From positions 124,001-188,000 of the forward strand of contig NZ_QFOB01000002.1 of assembly GCF_003248515.1 (NCBI RefSeq): a stretch of DNA of 64,000 nucleotides. The letters are read 5' to 3'. The position numbers and the translations under genes were made by a program. The notes beneath the pieces are model-generated. The model was not told the origin of the DNA. It searched no databases and saw only the letters and a list, made by a program, of their open reading frames with translations. The stretch's first letter is position 1; the number at the start of each line of letters is the position of its first letter. Shown in pieces: positions 24,960 to 33,233 of this stretch. This DNA is from Sphingomonas sp. GTDB taxonomy: Bacteria; Pseudomonadota; Alphaproteobacteria; Sphingomonadales; Sphingomonadaceae.

Positions 24960-26039
24960 ATGCGGATCGGCATACCTAAAGAAATTAAGACGCTGGAAAG
25001 CCGCGTTGCGGCAACGCCCGGATCGATCCTGCAACTTGTGCAGAAGGGGCATCAGGTCTTCGTCGAAACGGGCGCGGGCCATGGCGTCGGCATCGATGAC
25101 GAGGCGTACCGGGCCGCGGGTGCGGCAATCGCCGCCGATGCCGACACTCTGTTCGACCAGGCCGAACTCATCGTGAAGGTCAAGGAACCGCAGCGGGCCG
25201 AAGTCGCGCGGCTGCGGCCGCATCACATCCTGTTCGCCTACCTCCATCTGGCGCCCGACCCTGATCTGACGAAAGGGCTAATGGCGTCCGGCGCCTCCTG
25301 CATCGCTTTCGAAACCGTGCTCGATCGCAACGGGCGTCTTCCGCTTCTTGCACCGATGAGCCAGGTTGCCGGACGCATGGCCATCGACGTGGGCGCCGTT
25401 CATCTGCTGCGCCCATTCGGTGGGCGGGGCCTTCTTCTTGGCGGCGCTCCTGGCGTCGGTCCGGCCAAAGTGCTCATCCTGGGTGGAGGCGTGGCGGGCA
25501 AGCATGCCGCCGAAATCGCAATTGGGCATCGGGCTGACGTAACGATCATGGACATCTCGGCGACGCGTCTCGAAGAACTCGACGATATCTTCGGCGGCAG
25601 GGCTAAGACGGTCTATTCGACCCCTCAATCCGTGCGCACTGCGGCATTCGAAGCGGACCTGGTGGTAGGTACTGTCCTGATACCTGGCGCGACGGCGCCG
25701 CACTTACTACGCCGTGCCGAATTGAGGTCGATGAAACAGGGATCGGTGCTTGTGGACGTGTCCATCGACCAAGGGGGCTGTTTCGAGACCTCCCGACCGA
25801 CGACTCACGACAAACCGACCTTCGTCGTCGATGACGTTGTGCATTATTGCGTAGCAAACATGCCAGGCGCTGCGCCGCTGACCTCAACCTATGCTCTTGA
25901 AGCTGCGACAGCGTCTTATGTGATGCGCTTGGCGGATCACGGCATAGATGCCGCCTTCTCCGCTGATCCGGGATTTGCTGCGGGTTTGAACATTCGAGGC
26001 GGCGCAATAGCCCATCCCGCGATCAAGTCTGTCACATGA
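24960..26039 (+). CDS. ald: Alanine dehydrogenase
   Basis: A 359-residue NAD-dependent enzyme (L-alanine to pyruvate and ammonia). Visible are 'MRIGIPKEIKTLESRVAATP', the catalytic Lys in 'IVKVKEPQ', His in 'AYLHLAPD', the NAD motif 'LGGGVAGKHAAEIAIGHRADVTIMD' and 'HYCVANMPGAAPLTST'. Three ATG codons occur in a row (24954, 24957, 24960); the last has the best spacing from GGGAAG. The C-terminus is slightly shorter than the usual 370 residues. Kynureninase releases L-alanine, so this gene likely recovers it. Confidence 0.92.
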   Translation: MRIGIPKEIKTLESRVAATPGSILQLVQKGHQVFVETGAGHGVGIDDEAYRAAGAAIAADADTLFDQAELIVKVKEPQRAEVARLRPHHILFAYLHLAPDPDLTKGLMASGASCIAFETVLDRNGRLPLLAPMSQVAGRMAIDVGAVHLLRPFGGRGLLLGGAPGVGPAKVLILGGGVAGKHAAEIAIGHRADVTIMDISATRLEELDDIFGGRAKTVYSTPQSVRTAAFEADLVVGTVLIPGATAPHLLRRAELRSMKQGSVLVDVSIDQGGCFETSRPTTHDKPTFVVDDVVHYCVANMPGAAPLTSTYALEAATASYVMRLADHGIDAAFSADPGFAAGLNIRGGAIAHPAIKSVT

Positions 26040-26396
26040 TCAACGGCGTAGCGCGCGCTCGGCATCTTCTAGAGACTCGAAATATTCCGGCTCCTTTCCA
26101 ACCGGGGTCGAGCGTGCGACCTGTCGTCTGAGCAAAGCGGATGAAATTACGATGATGTTGCGGCGACGTCCGGCGCGGTCCAAGTCTGACATGATTTGCT
26201 CGTGGCGTTTCACAATTTCCGCACATTGGGGCGCGAGCTCGTTCAGATCAGAAATCGAATCAAACGGTTGCCCTGCTGCCGACCGGATTAGTGCCCTAAT
26301 CCGATCCTCATAAGCGCGCATTTCGTCCATTTCCCAGAACCCACTCAGTTTCTCAAGCAGGATATGGCGCTCCGAATCCCAGGATACTTCAAACAT
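26040..26396 (-). CDS. Small conserved-looking protein, possibly STAS/SpoIIAA-like
   Basis: A 118-residue soluble protein. The pattern 'RHILLEKLSGFWEMDEMRAYEDRIRALI' followed by 'FDSISDLNELAPQ' and 'RNIIVISSALLRRQVAR' suggests alternating strands and helices like a STAS/SEC14-type domain; the assignment is weak. The ATG has an AGGAAGAG site. It converges directly with alanine dehydrogenase with no spacer between the stops. No role in the pathway can be assigned. Confidence 0.6.
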   Translation of the reverse strand: MFEVSWDSERHILLEKLSGFWEMDEMRAYEDRIRALIRSAAGQPFDSISDLNELAPQCAEIVKRHEQIMSDLDRAGRRRNIIVISSALLRRQVARSTPVGKEPEYFESLEDAERALRR

Positions 26397-26612
26397 TTGC
26401 TCTTCCTGCACCTTGCATGTCATCGAACTCGCATTCGGGTTTGCTATCACCGCTTTTTTCGAGATGCTATCGCTGCGTCGTCGAAAACCAGCGTCTCCTT
26501 TAAACTAGAGGGTAAGCGATGCGATCAAGGCGCTGATGCCATTCGCGACGCCGCATCCACTCCAACGGCGTGATCACGGTGAACGAATAGTAATGAACGG
26601 CAGACTGCCCTG

Positions 26613-27512
26613 TTAGCCCTGCAGCGAGCAGATATCTCTCAGTTTTTCGACAAGCGGCGTACGGTCGTTCAGCCGAGAAACCATGTAGATTATGGCGAAA
26701 GGTTCTTCGTCAATTGGGACGAAGCGCGCCTGAACCACGTCATGCATGGTTTTATCGAAATCGGGGACCAGAGCCACGCCGTAACCGGCTGCCGCCATTG
26801 CAATTGCGACCGGCATGCTTTCCACCTGCTGCCGAATATTGGGCGTGAAACCTGCCTCCGCGCACATCCGGCATAGCTTGTCATAAGAGGCGGGGTAGCT
26901 ATGGCGACTGAGGGCGACGAACGGCAATTCCTTCAACTCCTCCGCCTTCACGGATAGCCTTTCGGCTAGAGGGTGGTCTGGGGCAACACATAGGACCAGT
27001 CGCTCGTGAAGTGCCGGACGCACATCGAGCGCGACCGTGTCCGAGGTGGCGAGTGCTTCGCCGAGCGAAAGATCGACGAAACCTATGTCGAGCTGCCCCG
27101 ATATCACCGCCATATACTGCTCGTCGGATCGCTTTTGCTGCAACACGAGATCAGCATTGGGAACCTCCGTGCTGAAGCGTCGCAGATAGTGACCGAGCTT
27201 GAACAGCATCACAGAACTCATGAAACCGATCAGAACCTTCCCCTCGATACCCCGATCCACACGCCTTGCTTCCTGCGCTGCGTCTTCGGCCTCTGCGAGG
27301 ATCCAGCGGGCCCGCTCCAGAAAAACCCTGCCTGCGCCTGTAAGCTCGACGGTGCGGTTGCTGCGTTCGAACAGCTTGACCCCAAGTTCCAGCTCAAGCG
27401 CCGCAATCTGCTGACTGAGTGGCGGCTGTGATATGTTGAGGCGGATCGCGGCACGGCTGAAATGCAGCTCCTCCGCCACGGCAACGAAGTATCGGAGATG
27501 TCGAAGTTCCAT
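26613..27512 (-). CDS. LysR-family regulator
   Basis: A 299-residue LysR-type regulator: helix-turn-helix 'MELRHLRYFVAVAEELHFSRAAIRLNISQPPLSQQIAALELELGVKLFERSNR', then a co-inducer domain ('GFMSSVMLFKLGHYLRRF', 'LDIGFVDLSLG', 'LCVAPDHPLAERL'). It resembles the BenM/CatM group that senses benzoate or muconate. It is divergent from the Rieske dioxygenase operon with 247 nt between starts and is the natural activator for it. Characterised andA clusters use an AraC-type regulator instead. Confidence 0.9.
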   Translation of the reverse strand: MELRHLRYFVAVAEELHFSRAAIRLNISQPPLSQQIAALELELGVKLFERSNRTVELTGAGRVFLERARWILAEAEDAAQEARRVDRGIEGKVLIGFMSSVMLFKLGHYLRRFSTEVPNADLVLQQKRSDEQYMAVISGQLDIGFVDLSLGEALATSDTVALDVRPALHERLVLCVAPDHPLAERLSVKAEELKELPFVALSRHSYPASYDKLCRMCAEAGFTPNIRQQVESMPVAIAMAAAGYGVALVPDFDKTMHDVVQARFVPIDEEPFAIIYMVSRLNDRTPLVEKLRDICSLQG

Positions 27513-27592
27513 TGGCGATATCTACGCGAAACCCCGTGAGGAAAATACAACCTCTTTTTCGCCGCACCGATTTTGGAAGCGGGTGAATGGAC

Positions 27593-27609
27593 GATACGCC
27601 TGAGCTATC
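27593..27609. promoter_or_regulatory. Candidate LysR-type binding box
   Basis: The sequence GAT-N11-ATC fits the T-N11-A rule of LysR-type boxes, with inverted GATA/TATC arms. It lies in the divergent gap between the LysR gene and the dioxygenase large subunit, about 80 nt from the regulator start. A single short motif, so only tentative. Confidence 0.35.
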
Positions 27610-27759
27610 GCCACGATCCTATATCCATATTGGACGAGAAAGGGTGGGATACTGTCAGATCAGTTTGGCTTGCTACCCTGCGTGCTGCCCGCAGGCACAG
27701 CCCGGACAGAATGTCGGGAAGAAAAAAGTGCCAAGCAAGCGAAATTGATGGGGAGTGCG

Positions 27760-29001
27760 ATGAAGATCGAGACGAAATTTGCGCGAACGGACGGGTCCAG
27801 GGTGCCCTATTCGGTCTTCAGCAGCGACGACATCTATCAACGCGAGCAGGAGCGCATTTTTCGCGGTCCGACTTGGAATTTCCTCGGCCTGGAGGCCGAG
27901 ATTCCGAATACGAACGACTACAAGTCCACATTCGTCGGCGACACACCTGTCGTGATGACGCGGTCTTCAGACGGCGATATTGCCGCTTGGGTCAATCGCT
28001 GCGCGCACCGTGGGGCGATCCTGTGCCGCTACAAGCGGGGCAACGCGGCGACGCACGATTGCGTCTACCATCAATGGAGCTACGATCCACGAGGTGCCTT
28101 GATCGGCGTTCCCTTTCGCCGAGGCCAGAAAGGTGCGCCGGGCATGCCGGCCGATTTTAAGCCATCTGACCACGGTCTGCAGCGCCTCCGCGTCGATAGT
28201 TATAAGGGGCTCGTCTTCGCGACGTTCAGCGAAGAGATCGAGAGTCTCGCCGACTATATTGGGCCAATAATGCGCCCCTACGTCGACCGGGTTTTTTGTA
28301 AGCCGGTCGAATATCTGGGATGCACCCGCCAATATTCAAGCTCAAACTGGAAACTCTATCTAGAGAATGTGAAGGACCCATACCACGCCAGTCTTCTCCA
28401 TATGTTCCACACGACATTCAATATCTTTCGAGCGGGTATGCGAGCGCACAGCCTGATTGGACGGGGAGGTCTGCACAGCTTGTTCATGTCCATAAAGGAG
28501 GGGCATGACGACGGATCGGCTTATAAGGATCAGAATATCCGTTCTTTCGACGAGGGCTTCGCACTTCAGGATACCAGTCTTCTCGCGCTTGTGCCGGAAT
28601 ATGAAGAGGTAGCGTCGAACCATATCCAAGCGATTTTTCCACAACTCGTCATACAGCAGATTCACAACACCCTCGTCGCCCGACAGCTTTTACCAAAAGG
28701 GCCCAATAATTTCGAGCTAGTCTTTCATTTCTTCGGATATGCCGATGACACACCAGAGATGAGGGCGTTACGGATCAAACAGGCCAATCTTGTTGGGCCT
28801 GCGGGCTATATCTCGATGGAAGATACCGAAGCGACGGAACTGGTCCAGCAGGGCACAGCGGCGTCGCCTCATTTATCCTCCGTCATCGAGATGGGACGGA
28901 GCGACGAAAGCGGAACGTCAACAATCACCGAAGAGATGATCCGCAGCTTCTGGCGAGCATATCGCGACCTCATGGACCTGCCTGCGGAGGAACTGGCATG
29001 A
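27760..29001 (+). CDS. andAc: Anthranilate 1,2-dioxygenase-type Rieske oxygenase, large subunit
   Basis: A 413-residue oxygenase. Rieske ligands are Cys81, His83, Cys101 and His104; the iron site is 'ENVKDPYHASLLH'. The pattern 'NWKLYLENVKDPYHASLLHMFHTTF' is that of the anthranilate (AndAc) and salicylate 5-hydroxylase (NagG) subgroup. ATG at 27760 has GGGGAG five bases upstream. With kynureninase making anthranilate nearby, conversion of anthranilate to catechol is the most economical assignment; salicylate hydroxylation is the alternative. Base composition is visibly less GC-rich than in the housekeeping half. Confidence 0.82.
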   Translation: MKIETKFARTDGSRVPYSVFSSDDIYQREQERIFRGPTWNFLGLEAEIPNTNDYKSTFVGDTPVVMTRSSDGDIAAWVNRCAHRGAILCRYKRGNAATHDCVYHQWSYDPRGALIGVPFRRGQKGAPGMPADFKPSDHGLQRLRVDSYKGLVFATFSEEIESLADYIGPIMRPYVDRVFCKPVEYLGCTRQYSSSNWKLYLENVKDPYHASLLHMFHTTFNIFRAGMRAHSLIGRGGLHSLFMSIKEGHDDGSAYKDQNIRSFDEGFALQDTSLLALVPEYEEVASNHIQAIFPQLVIQQIHNTLVARQLLPKGPNNFELVFHFFGYADDTPEMRALRIKQANLVGPAGYISMEDTEATELVQQGTAASPHLSSVIEMGRSDESGTSTITEEMIRSFWRAYRDLMDLPAEELA

Positions 29002-29474
29002 CACCCATGCAGACCACCCGGTTCGAGATGCTGATGCTTCTCGATCGATATGCCGATGTGATCGACAATGACCGGCTGGAGGAATGGCCAGACCTGTTCG
29101 CCGAAGACTGCCTCTACGAAATCATCCCGAAGGAAAACGAGGATGGGGGCTTTCCCGCTCCTTTAATTCGGTGTGACAACAGGCGGATGCTGCACGATCG
29201 GATCGTTTCGCTCAGGCAGGCCAATATCTACGCGCCGATGACATATCGCCATTTCTTCTCGGGCCTCGTAATCTCCGATATCGGAGCGGATACGGTCGAT
29301 TTCAGCTGCAATTATCTCGTCGTGAGTAGCAGCGAAGCCGGCGATTCTCGTATCTATCAGGTGGGCCGCTATCTCGATCGTGCCGTGCGCGACAGCGGCG
29401 ACTGGTTGTTTGCCAGCAAGCGGGCGATATTCGATACCGCGCGGGTACAGACCCTGCTTGCGCTGCCGATTTAG
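28998..29474 (+). CDS. andAd: Anthranilate 1,2-dioxygenase-type small subunit
   Basis: A 158-residue beta subunit: 'LLDRYADVIDNDRLEEWPDLFAEDCLYEIIPKEN', 'MTYRHFFSGLVI' and 'RYLDRAVRDSGDWLFASKRAIFDTAR'. The ATG overlaps the large subunit stop by 4 nt. It gives structural support to the large subunit and has no cofactor. Confidence 0.85.
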   Translation: MTPMQTTRFEMLMLLDRYADVIDNDRLEEWPDLFAEDCLYEIIPKENEDGGFPAPLIRCDNRRMLHDRIVSLRQANIYAPMTYRHFFSGLVISDIGADTVDFSCNYLVVSSSEAGDSRIYQVGRYLDRAVRDSGDWLFASKRAIFDTARVQTLLALPI

Positions 29475-29558
29475 GCCCTTTTTCGCGCTATACCTGCGCG
29501 TTTCGCAGGCTCAATCCCTAGGCTAAATCTGCGGGTTTCAACCTTGTATGGAATTTCT

Positions 29559-29885
29559 ATGAACTGGATTGATATCGGACCTGTCGACATTGTGGCGGAG
29601 GGCGAAGTCGCTGCCGCAGATGCGAAGGGCGTTCCGCTCGCATTGTTCCGTAAGGATGGCCACTGCTTCGCACTGCACGATCTATGCACGCACGGCCAGG
29701 CACGGTTATCTGATGGTTTCGTTGAAGACGGCTGCATCGAATGCCCGCTGCATCAAGGTCTCTTTGACATAGAAACCGGAGAGCCGCGATCCGCGCCTGT
29801 GACGGAGGCCGTGCGCAGCTTCCCTGCGCGCGAGCATGATGGTCGGATACAGGTGGCGCTCGACGGAGAAGGCAATGGCGACTGA
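29559..29885 (+). CDS. andAb: Rieske [2Fe-2S] ferredoxin
   Basis: A 108-residue ferredoxin with the ligands Cys43, His45, Cys62 and His65 ('CTHGQARLSDGFVEDGCIECPLHQG'). It passes electrons from the reductase to the oxygenase. The ATG at 29559 is the only sensible start; 84 nt separate it from the small subunit. Its end overlaps the reductase start by 11 nt. It may also serve the IacCD oxygenase, which has no electron carrier of its own here. Confidence 0.9.
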   Translation: MNWIDIGPVDIVAEGEVAAADAKGVPLALFRKDGHCFALHDLCTHGQARLSDGFVEDGCIECPLHQGLFDIETGEPRSAPVTEAVRSFPAREHDGRIQVALDGEGNGD

Positions 29886-31074
29886 CACGTTTTGCGTGGT
29901 CGGTGCGGGTCAAGCCGGCGGTTGGATCGTCAAAACGTTGCGCTCGCGGGGCTTCACAGGACGGCTCGTGCTGGTTGGTGCGGAAGGGCATCCGCCGTAT
30001 GAAAGGCCGCCATTATCGAAGGCGGCCTTGCGGGATGCCGACGCCGTCTCCCAGACTGTGCTTATGTCGCTCGAGGCGCTGCGCGCAGCCGGAGTCGAGG
30101 CACGGCTCGACGATCCGGTCGCGTCGATCGACTTGGCGAAGCGCGTCGTTCGCTGCGAAAGCGGCAGCGAAATCGGCTATGATCGCCTATTCCTGACCAC
30201 CGGCGCTCTCTCGCGCAGACCCGACTGGCTGGGCCCGGTCCTTTCCTCTTGCGTTCACATGCTTCGCACACTCGACGATGCCGCCGCGTTGCGGGAAGGT
30301 CTTGCGGCCGGTGGACATCTGCTCATCGTTGGCGGCGGCTGGATCGGGCTGGAGGTTGCGGCGACCGCCCGCGCGCTCGGTGTTGGCGTTACCGTGGTCG
30401 AGGCTGCACCGCGTCTGTGCGCGCGATCCGTGCCAGAACCGGTGTCGCGCTGGCTCGCCGATCTCCACCATCGCAACGGTGTGACCTTGCACCTCGGCCG
30501 TAGCGCGCAAAGCATGGTTGAAACCGACGGTGGGGTTACGCTGCTACTTGACGATGGTGGCAGAATCGCGGCGGACCGTATGTTGGTTTGCGTCGGAAGC
30601 ATCCCTGAAACGCAGCTTGCCGAGGCTGCCGGACTCGCTGTGTCAAACGGCGTGATGGTCGATGAAACCGGGCGTACGTCCGATCCCCACGTCTTCGCAG
30701 CAGGCGACGTTGCTAATTTCCCTTGCCCGTTCGTAGGCGGGTCGGTGCGCCGCGAGAGTTGGGCCAACGCGCAGAACCAGGCGATCGTGGCCGCACGAGC
30801 GGCGCTTGGTGACGACCTGCGATATGTCGAACTGCCCTGGCTCTGGTCGGAACAGTATGAGCACAACATCCAGATCGCCGGACTGCCCGAAAAGGCGGCG
30901 ACGGTGCTATTCAAGCGCGGAACGACGGTGGACGGGGGATGCTGGCTCGGCGTGGATGCCAACGGAATGCCGATCGGTGCGATCGGCATCGATTCACCAA
31001 AGCTTTTTCGTCCTATTTTAAAAGCGCTAAAGGACAGCACACCCATCGCTATGGACGATTGGGGCTGCCTTTAG
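29875..31074 (+). CDS. andAa: FAD-dependent ferredoxin reductase
   Basis: A 399-residue NAD(P)H-ferredoxin reductase: N-terminal FAD motif 'FCVVGAGQAGGWIVKTLRSRG', 'PPYERPPLSKA', NAD motif 'LLIVGGGWIGLEVAATARALG', and 'VFAAGDVANFP'. The start at 29875 has GGAGAAGG upstream. It completes a three-component oxygenase (oxygenase alpha/beta, ferredoxin, reductase) like AndA of Burkholderia. It is also the only candidate in the window to replace the missing IacF. Confidence 0.9.
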   Translation: MATDTFCVVGAGQAGGWIVKTLRSRGFTGRLVLVGAEGHPPYERPPLSKAALRDADAVSQTVLMSLEALRAAGVEARLDDPVASIDLAKRVVRCESGSEIGYDRLFLTTGALSRRPDWLGPVLSSCVHMLRTLDDAAALREGLAAGGHLLIVGGGWIGLEVAATARALGVGVTVVEAAPRLCARSVPEPVSRWLADLHHRNGVTLHLGRSAQSMVETDGGVTLLLDDGGRIAADRMLVCVGSIPETQLAEAAGLAVSNGVMVDETGRTSDPHVFAAGDVANFPCPFVGGSVRRESWANAQNQAIVAARAALGDDLRYVELPWLWSEQYEHNIQIAGLPEKAATVLFKRGTTVDGGCWLGVDANGMPIGAIGIDSPKLFRPILKALKDSTPIAMDDWGCL

Positions 31075-31140
31075 GCTTCGCCATCATTCGCCAGGGTGAA
31101 TTCTGCCTTGGAATCAGTTCGTAATTAATCAATACTGATG

Positions 31141-32709
31141 TCAATCTATTGCAAGCGCCCTAGGCTCAAACGTTGCAACGCGCTGCGGGTAGTTAATGTA
31201 AGAAAAGCGCACTCGGCGCCAGTTGGAGTTTGTTGCCCGTTTGACAAATCCCTCGCGATTTGGAAGCTGCATAATCTCGCTCGCCAACGCCACATCCTCG
31301 ATCATTCGTTTGTTCTGCATAGACATCGAGCGTGAGGTGTATCGGCCGTGGGTGCGCGAACGACTGACGTCGTCACGCTCGACCTCTCGGCTGCCGATCA
31401 GATCAGAGGCAAGTTCGGCTGTTCCGCCGCCTTCGCTGAGTCCGGACCGAAGTAGCAGCAGATTACCGCAATTCTCGATGATGGTGTGCGCCCCTTCGCC
31501 GTAAACGGCCTTGACCTGAGCGGATGACTGGAAGCCGATCACTACGCAGCCGCCGAATTTCCGGAGACGTGCCTGTGCGTCCTTCAAGCCCTCAATCCGC
31601 CCCAGGGCATCCAGTTCATCAATCTGAAACCAGATCCGGCGATCCCGAACGGGAGGTAGCGACAAGGTTTCGAGGATGGCGATGTTCATCCAGCAGGAAA
31701 TCAACCCGCGCAGCGCTGCTATCTGGTTGGCGGTATAGGGTAGCCAGAGAGACCCCGTGCCGGATCGGACCCATTGCCTGATCGAGAAGGACTCCCCGTC
31801 CAGCGGCGTGATGAAGCGAAGGTTTGCAATTGCTGGCGCTAACGTGCCGAGAATGCTGGCGAGCATCTTCTCGCCGCCCGGCTCGAAATAGCGCGCGGCG
31901 GCTGTGTCCTGACACAGGAGCTTCAACTCGGCGACGGAGCCTGACGCGAGTATGGTGATGAGGTCGCTGGTCGTGCCGAGCCCAAGCCGTCCAAAATTTT
32001 CCAGCGCTGCCGCGAGCAATTGCTGGGCATAGGTGATCCACTGATCGTGCTCGCCAATACCGAGGTGCGGCAGCACCGACTGGGCGAGAAAAGCATAGTC
32101 GCCCGGGCGCTCGATCTCGGCGAGCAGGTCCCAACGCGCGCAGCGGCGATCGAAGGGGTTGAGTATGACGTCGCCGGCTTCGAAGAAGGCGCTCATCGCA
32201 GCGCCGTCCGGATCGGCAACGACCTGACGGTCACCGCGCCGGATCGCATCCGCCATGAGCGCTCGTAGAGCGGTCGACTTCCCTGAACCGGTGGCACCGA
32301 TCGCCGCGACATGCATGGTTTCGTCCTCCCGGGAGAGCGGAACTCCCGCCAAGGTGACGCCGCCCATCAGGCGGGCCTTGAGTCGACCACCACGCTGTCC
32401 GGTGAAGACGCCGAGGCGGGTGCCGCGCAGATGGGAGACCTTGCGCGGGCCGGCGGCAAGACGGGCTGCGATCGTGCCGCCCAAGAAACCGAAGGCCGCG
32501 GGCATCATCACCGCAAGCGGCCAGCTGTCGGCTTGAAAACTGGTGTAGAGCCAAAACCCAAGCGCGCTGCCGCCGAGCCAACCGAACGGAGTATAGACGA
32601 GCGGCCAGAAAGTCCGGCGATCGACGCCCTGGACGATTGCCGCCGCGATCGTGCCGGGGAATGCGGCACGAGAGGATATCGAGCCTCTTTCAGCAGGGCG
32701 ATCGGCGGA
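31141..32709 (-). pseudogene. traD: Truncated conjugative coupling protein (TraD/VirD4-like)
   Basis: The frame encodes a type IV coupling ATPase: Walker A 'GATGSGKST', 'QVVADPDGAAMSAFF', Walker B region 'IWFQIDELDALGRI' and 'CVVIGFQSSAQVKAVYGE'. The first in-frame start is a GTG at 32511, but the frame stays open to a stop at 32710-32712 and encodes membrane-type sequence ('FWPLVYTPFGWLGGSALGFWLY') expected for the N-terminus of TraD. No start codon is found there, so the 5' end seems lost at a junction near 32.7 kb. No other conjugation gene is visible. It is probably the relic edge of an integrated element. Confidence 0.8.
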
Positions 32710-32711
32710 TC

Positions 32712-32924
32712 AGCGCCTGTCTTCGCAGGGCCGTGGCCGCGATCGCGCCGCATGCGCCCGCAAAGGCATGCGATGATTTCGTGCAGATGATCATGGTGTT
32801 GCTGCTCGGGCTGCCGCAGCGCCATCTGGCGGTGCCGAACACGGATCTTGCCGCCGTCAGCGCCAGCCTCAGCGCGCTGATCGATCGGGAACTGGACAGG
32901 CTGACGCAGTTGTCGGCGGCCTGA
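32712..32924 (+). pseudogene. C-terminal fragment of a probable TetR-family regulator
   Basis: About 70 codons without a start of their own read 'AVAAIAPHAPAKACDDFVQMIMVLLLGLPQRHLAV...SLSALIDRELDRLTQ', which resembles the last helices of TetR-family regulators. The N-terminal DNA-binding part is missing; just upstream the sequence becomes the truncated traD frame on the other strand. I read it as a chromosomal gene cut by the insertion that forms the left half of the window. The family call is by pattern only. Confidence 0.5.
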
Positions 32925-32959
32925 GGCGGTCGGCCGCCGCCCCGATCACGGGCCGGCGA

Positions 32960-33145
32960 TCAGTCCTTCGCCTGGCTCTTCTTCTTGCGGGTACGGGTCG
33001 CATAGAGCAGGGCCGCCGCGAGCGCGGCCGATCCGATGCCGGCGCCCACGCCCGCGCCGATCCACATGCCCACGTTGGCACCCGGCTTGGCGGGGGCCTT
33101 CGCGTCTGCGGGGGTCTTGGTCTTTTCGGGCGTTTCTTCGGCCAC
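32960..33145 (-). CDS. Small single-pass membrane protein, unknown function
   Basis: A 61-residue protein beginning with GTG: a charged, Ala/Pro/Lys-rich N-terminus, one membrane segment ('GMWIGAGVGAGIGSAALAAALLYA') and a basic tail ('RTRKKKSQAKD'). It lies downstream of pntB on the same strand with 88 nt between. No family recognised. Confidence 0.6.
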   Translation of the reverse strand: MAEETPEKTKTPADAKAPAKPGANVGMWIGAGVGAGIGSAALAAALLYATRTRKKKSQAKD

Positions 33146-33233
33146 CGTGCGGCTCTCCGTCGAGAAATCGTGACTGGAATGGCTGACTTTTAGCCGCCCG
33201 AGGGCGATGCTGTCGAGCCGGCCCGTCGCGCGA

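Noticed and set aside
31075..32709. Functional conjugation system
   Set aside because: Only one truncated coupling protein is present; no relaxase, pilus or other transfer gene was recognised in the window.
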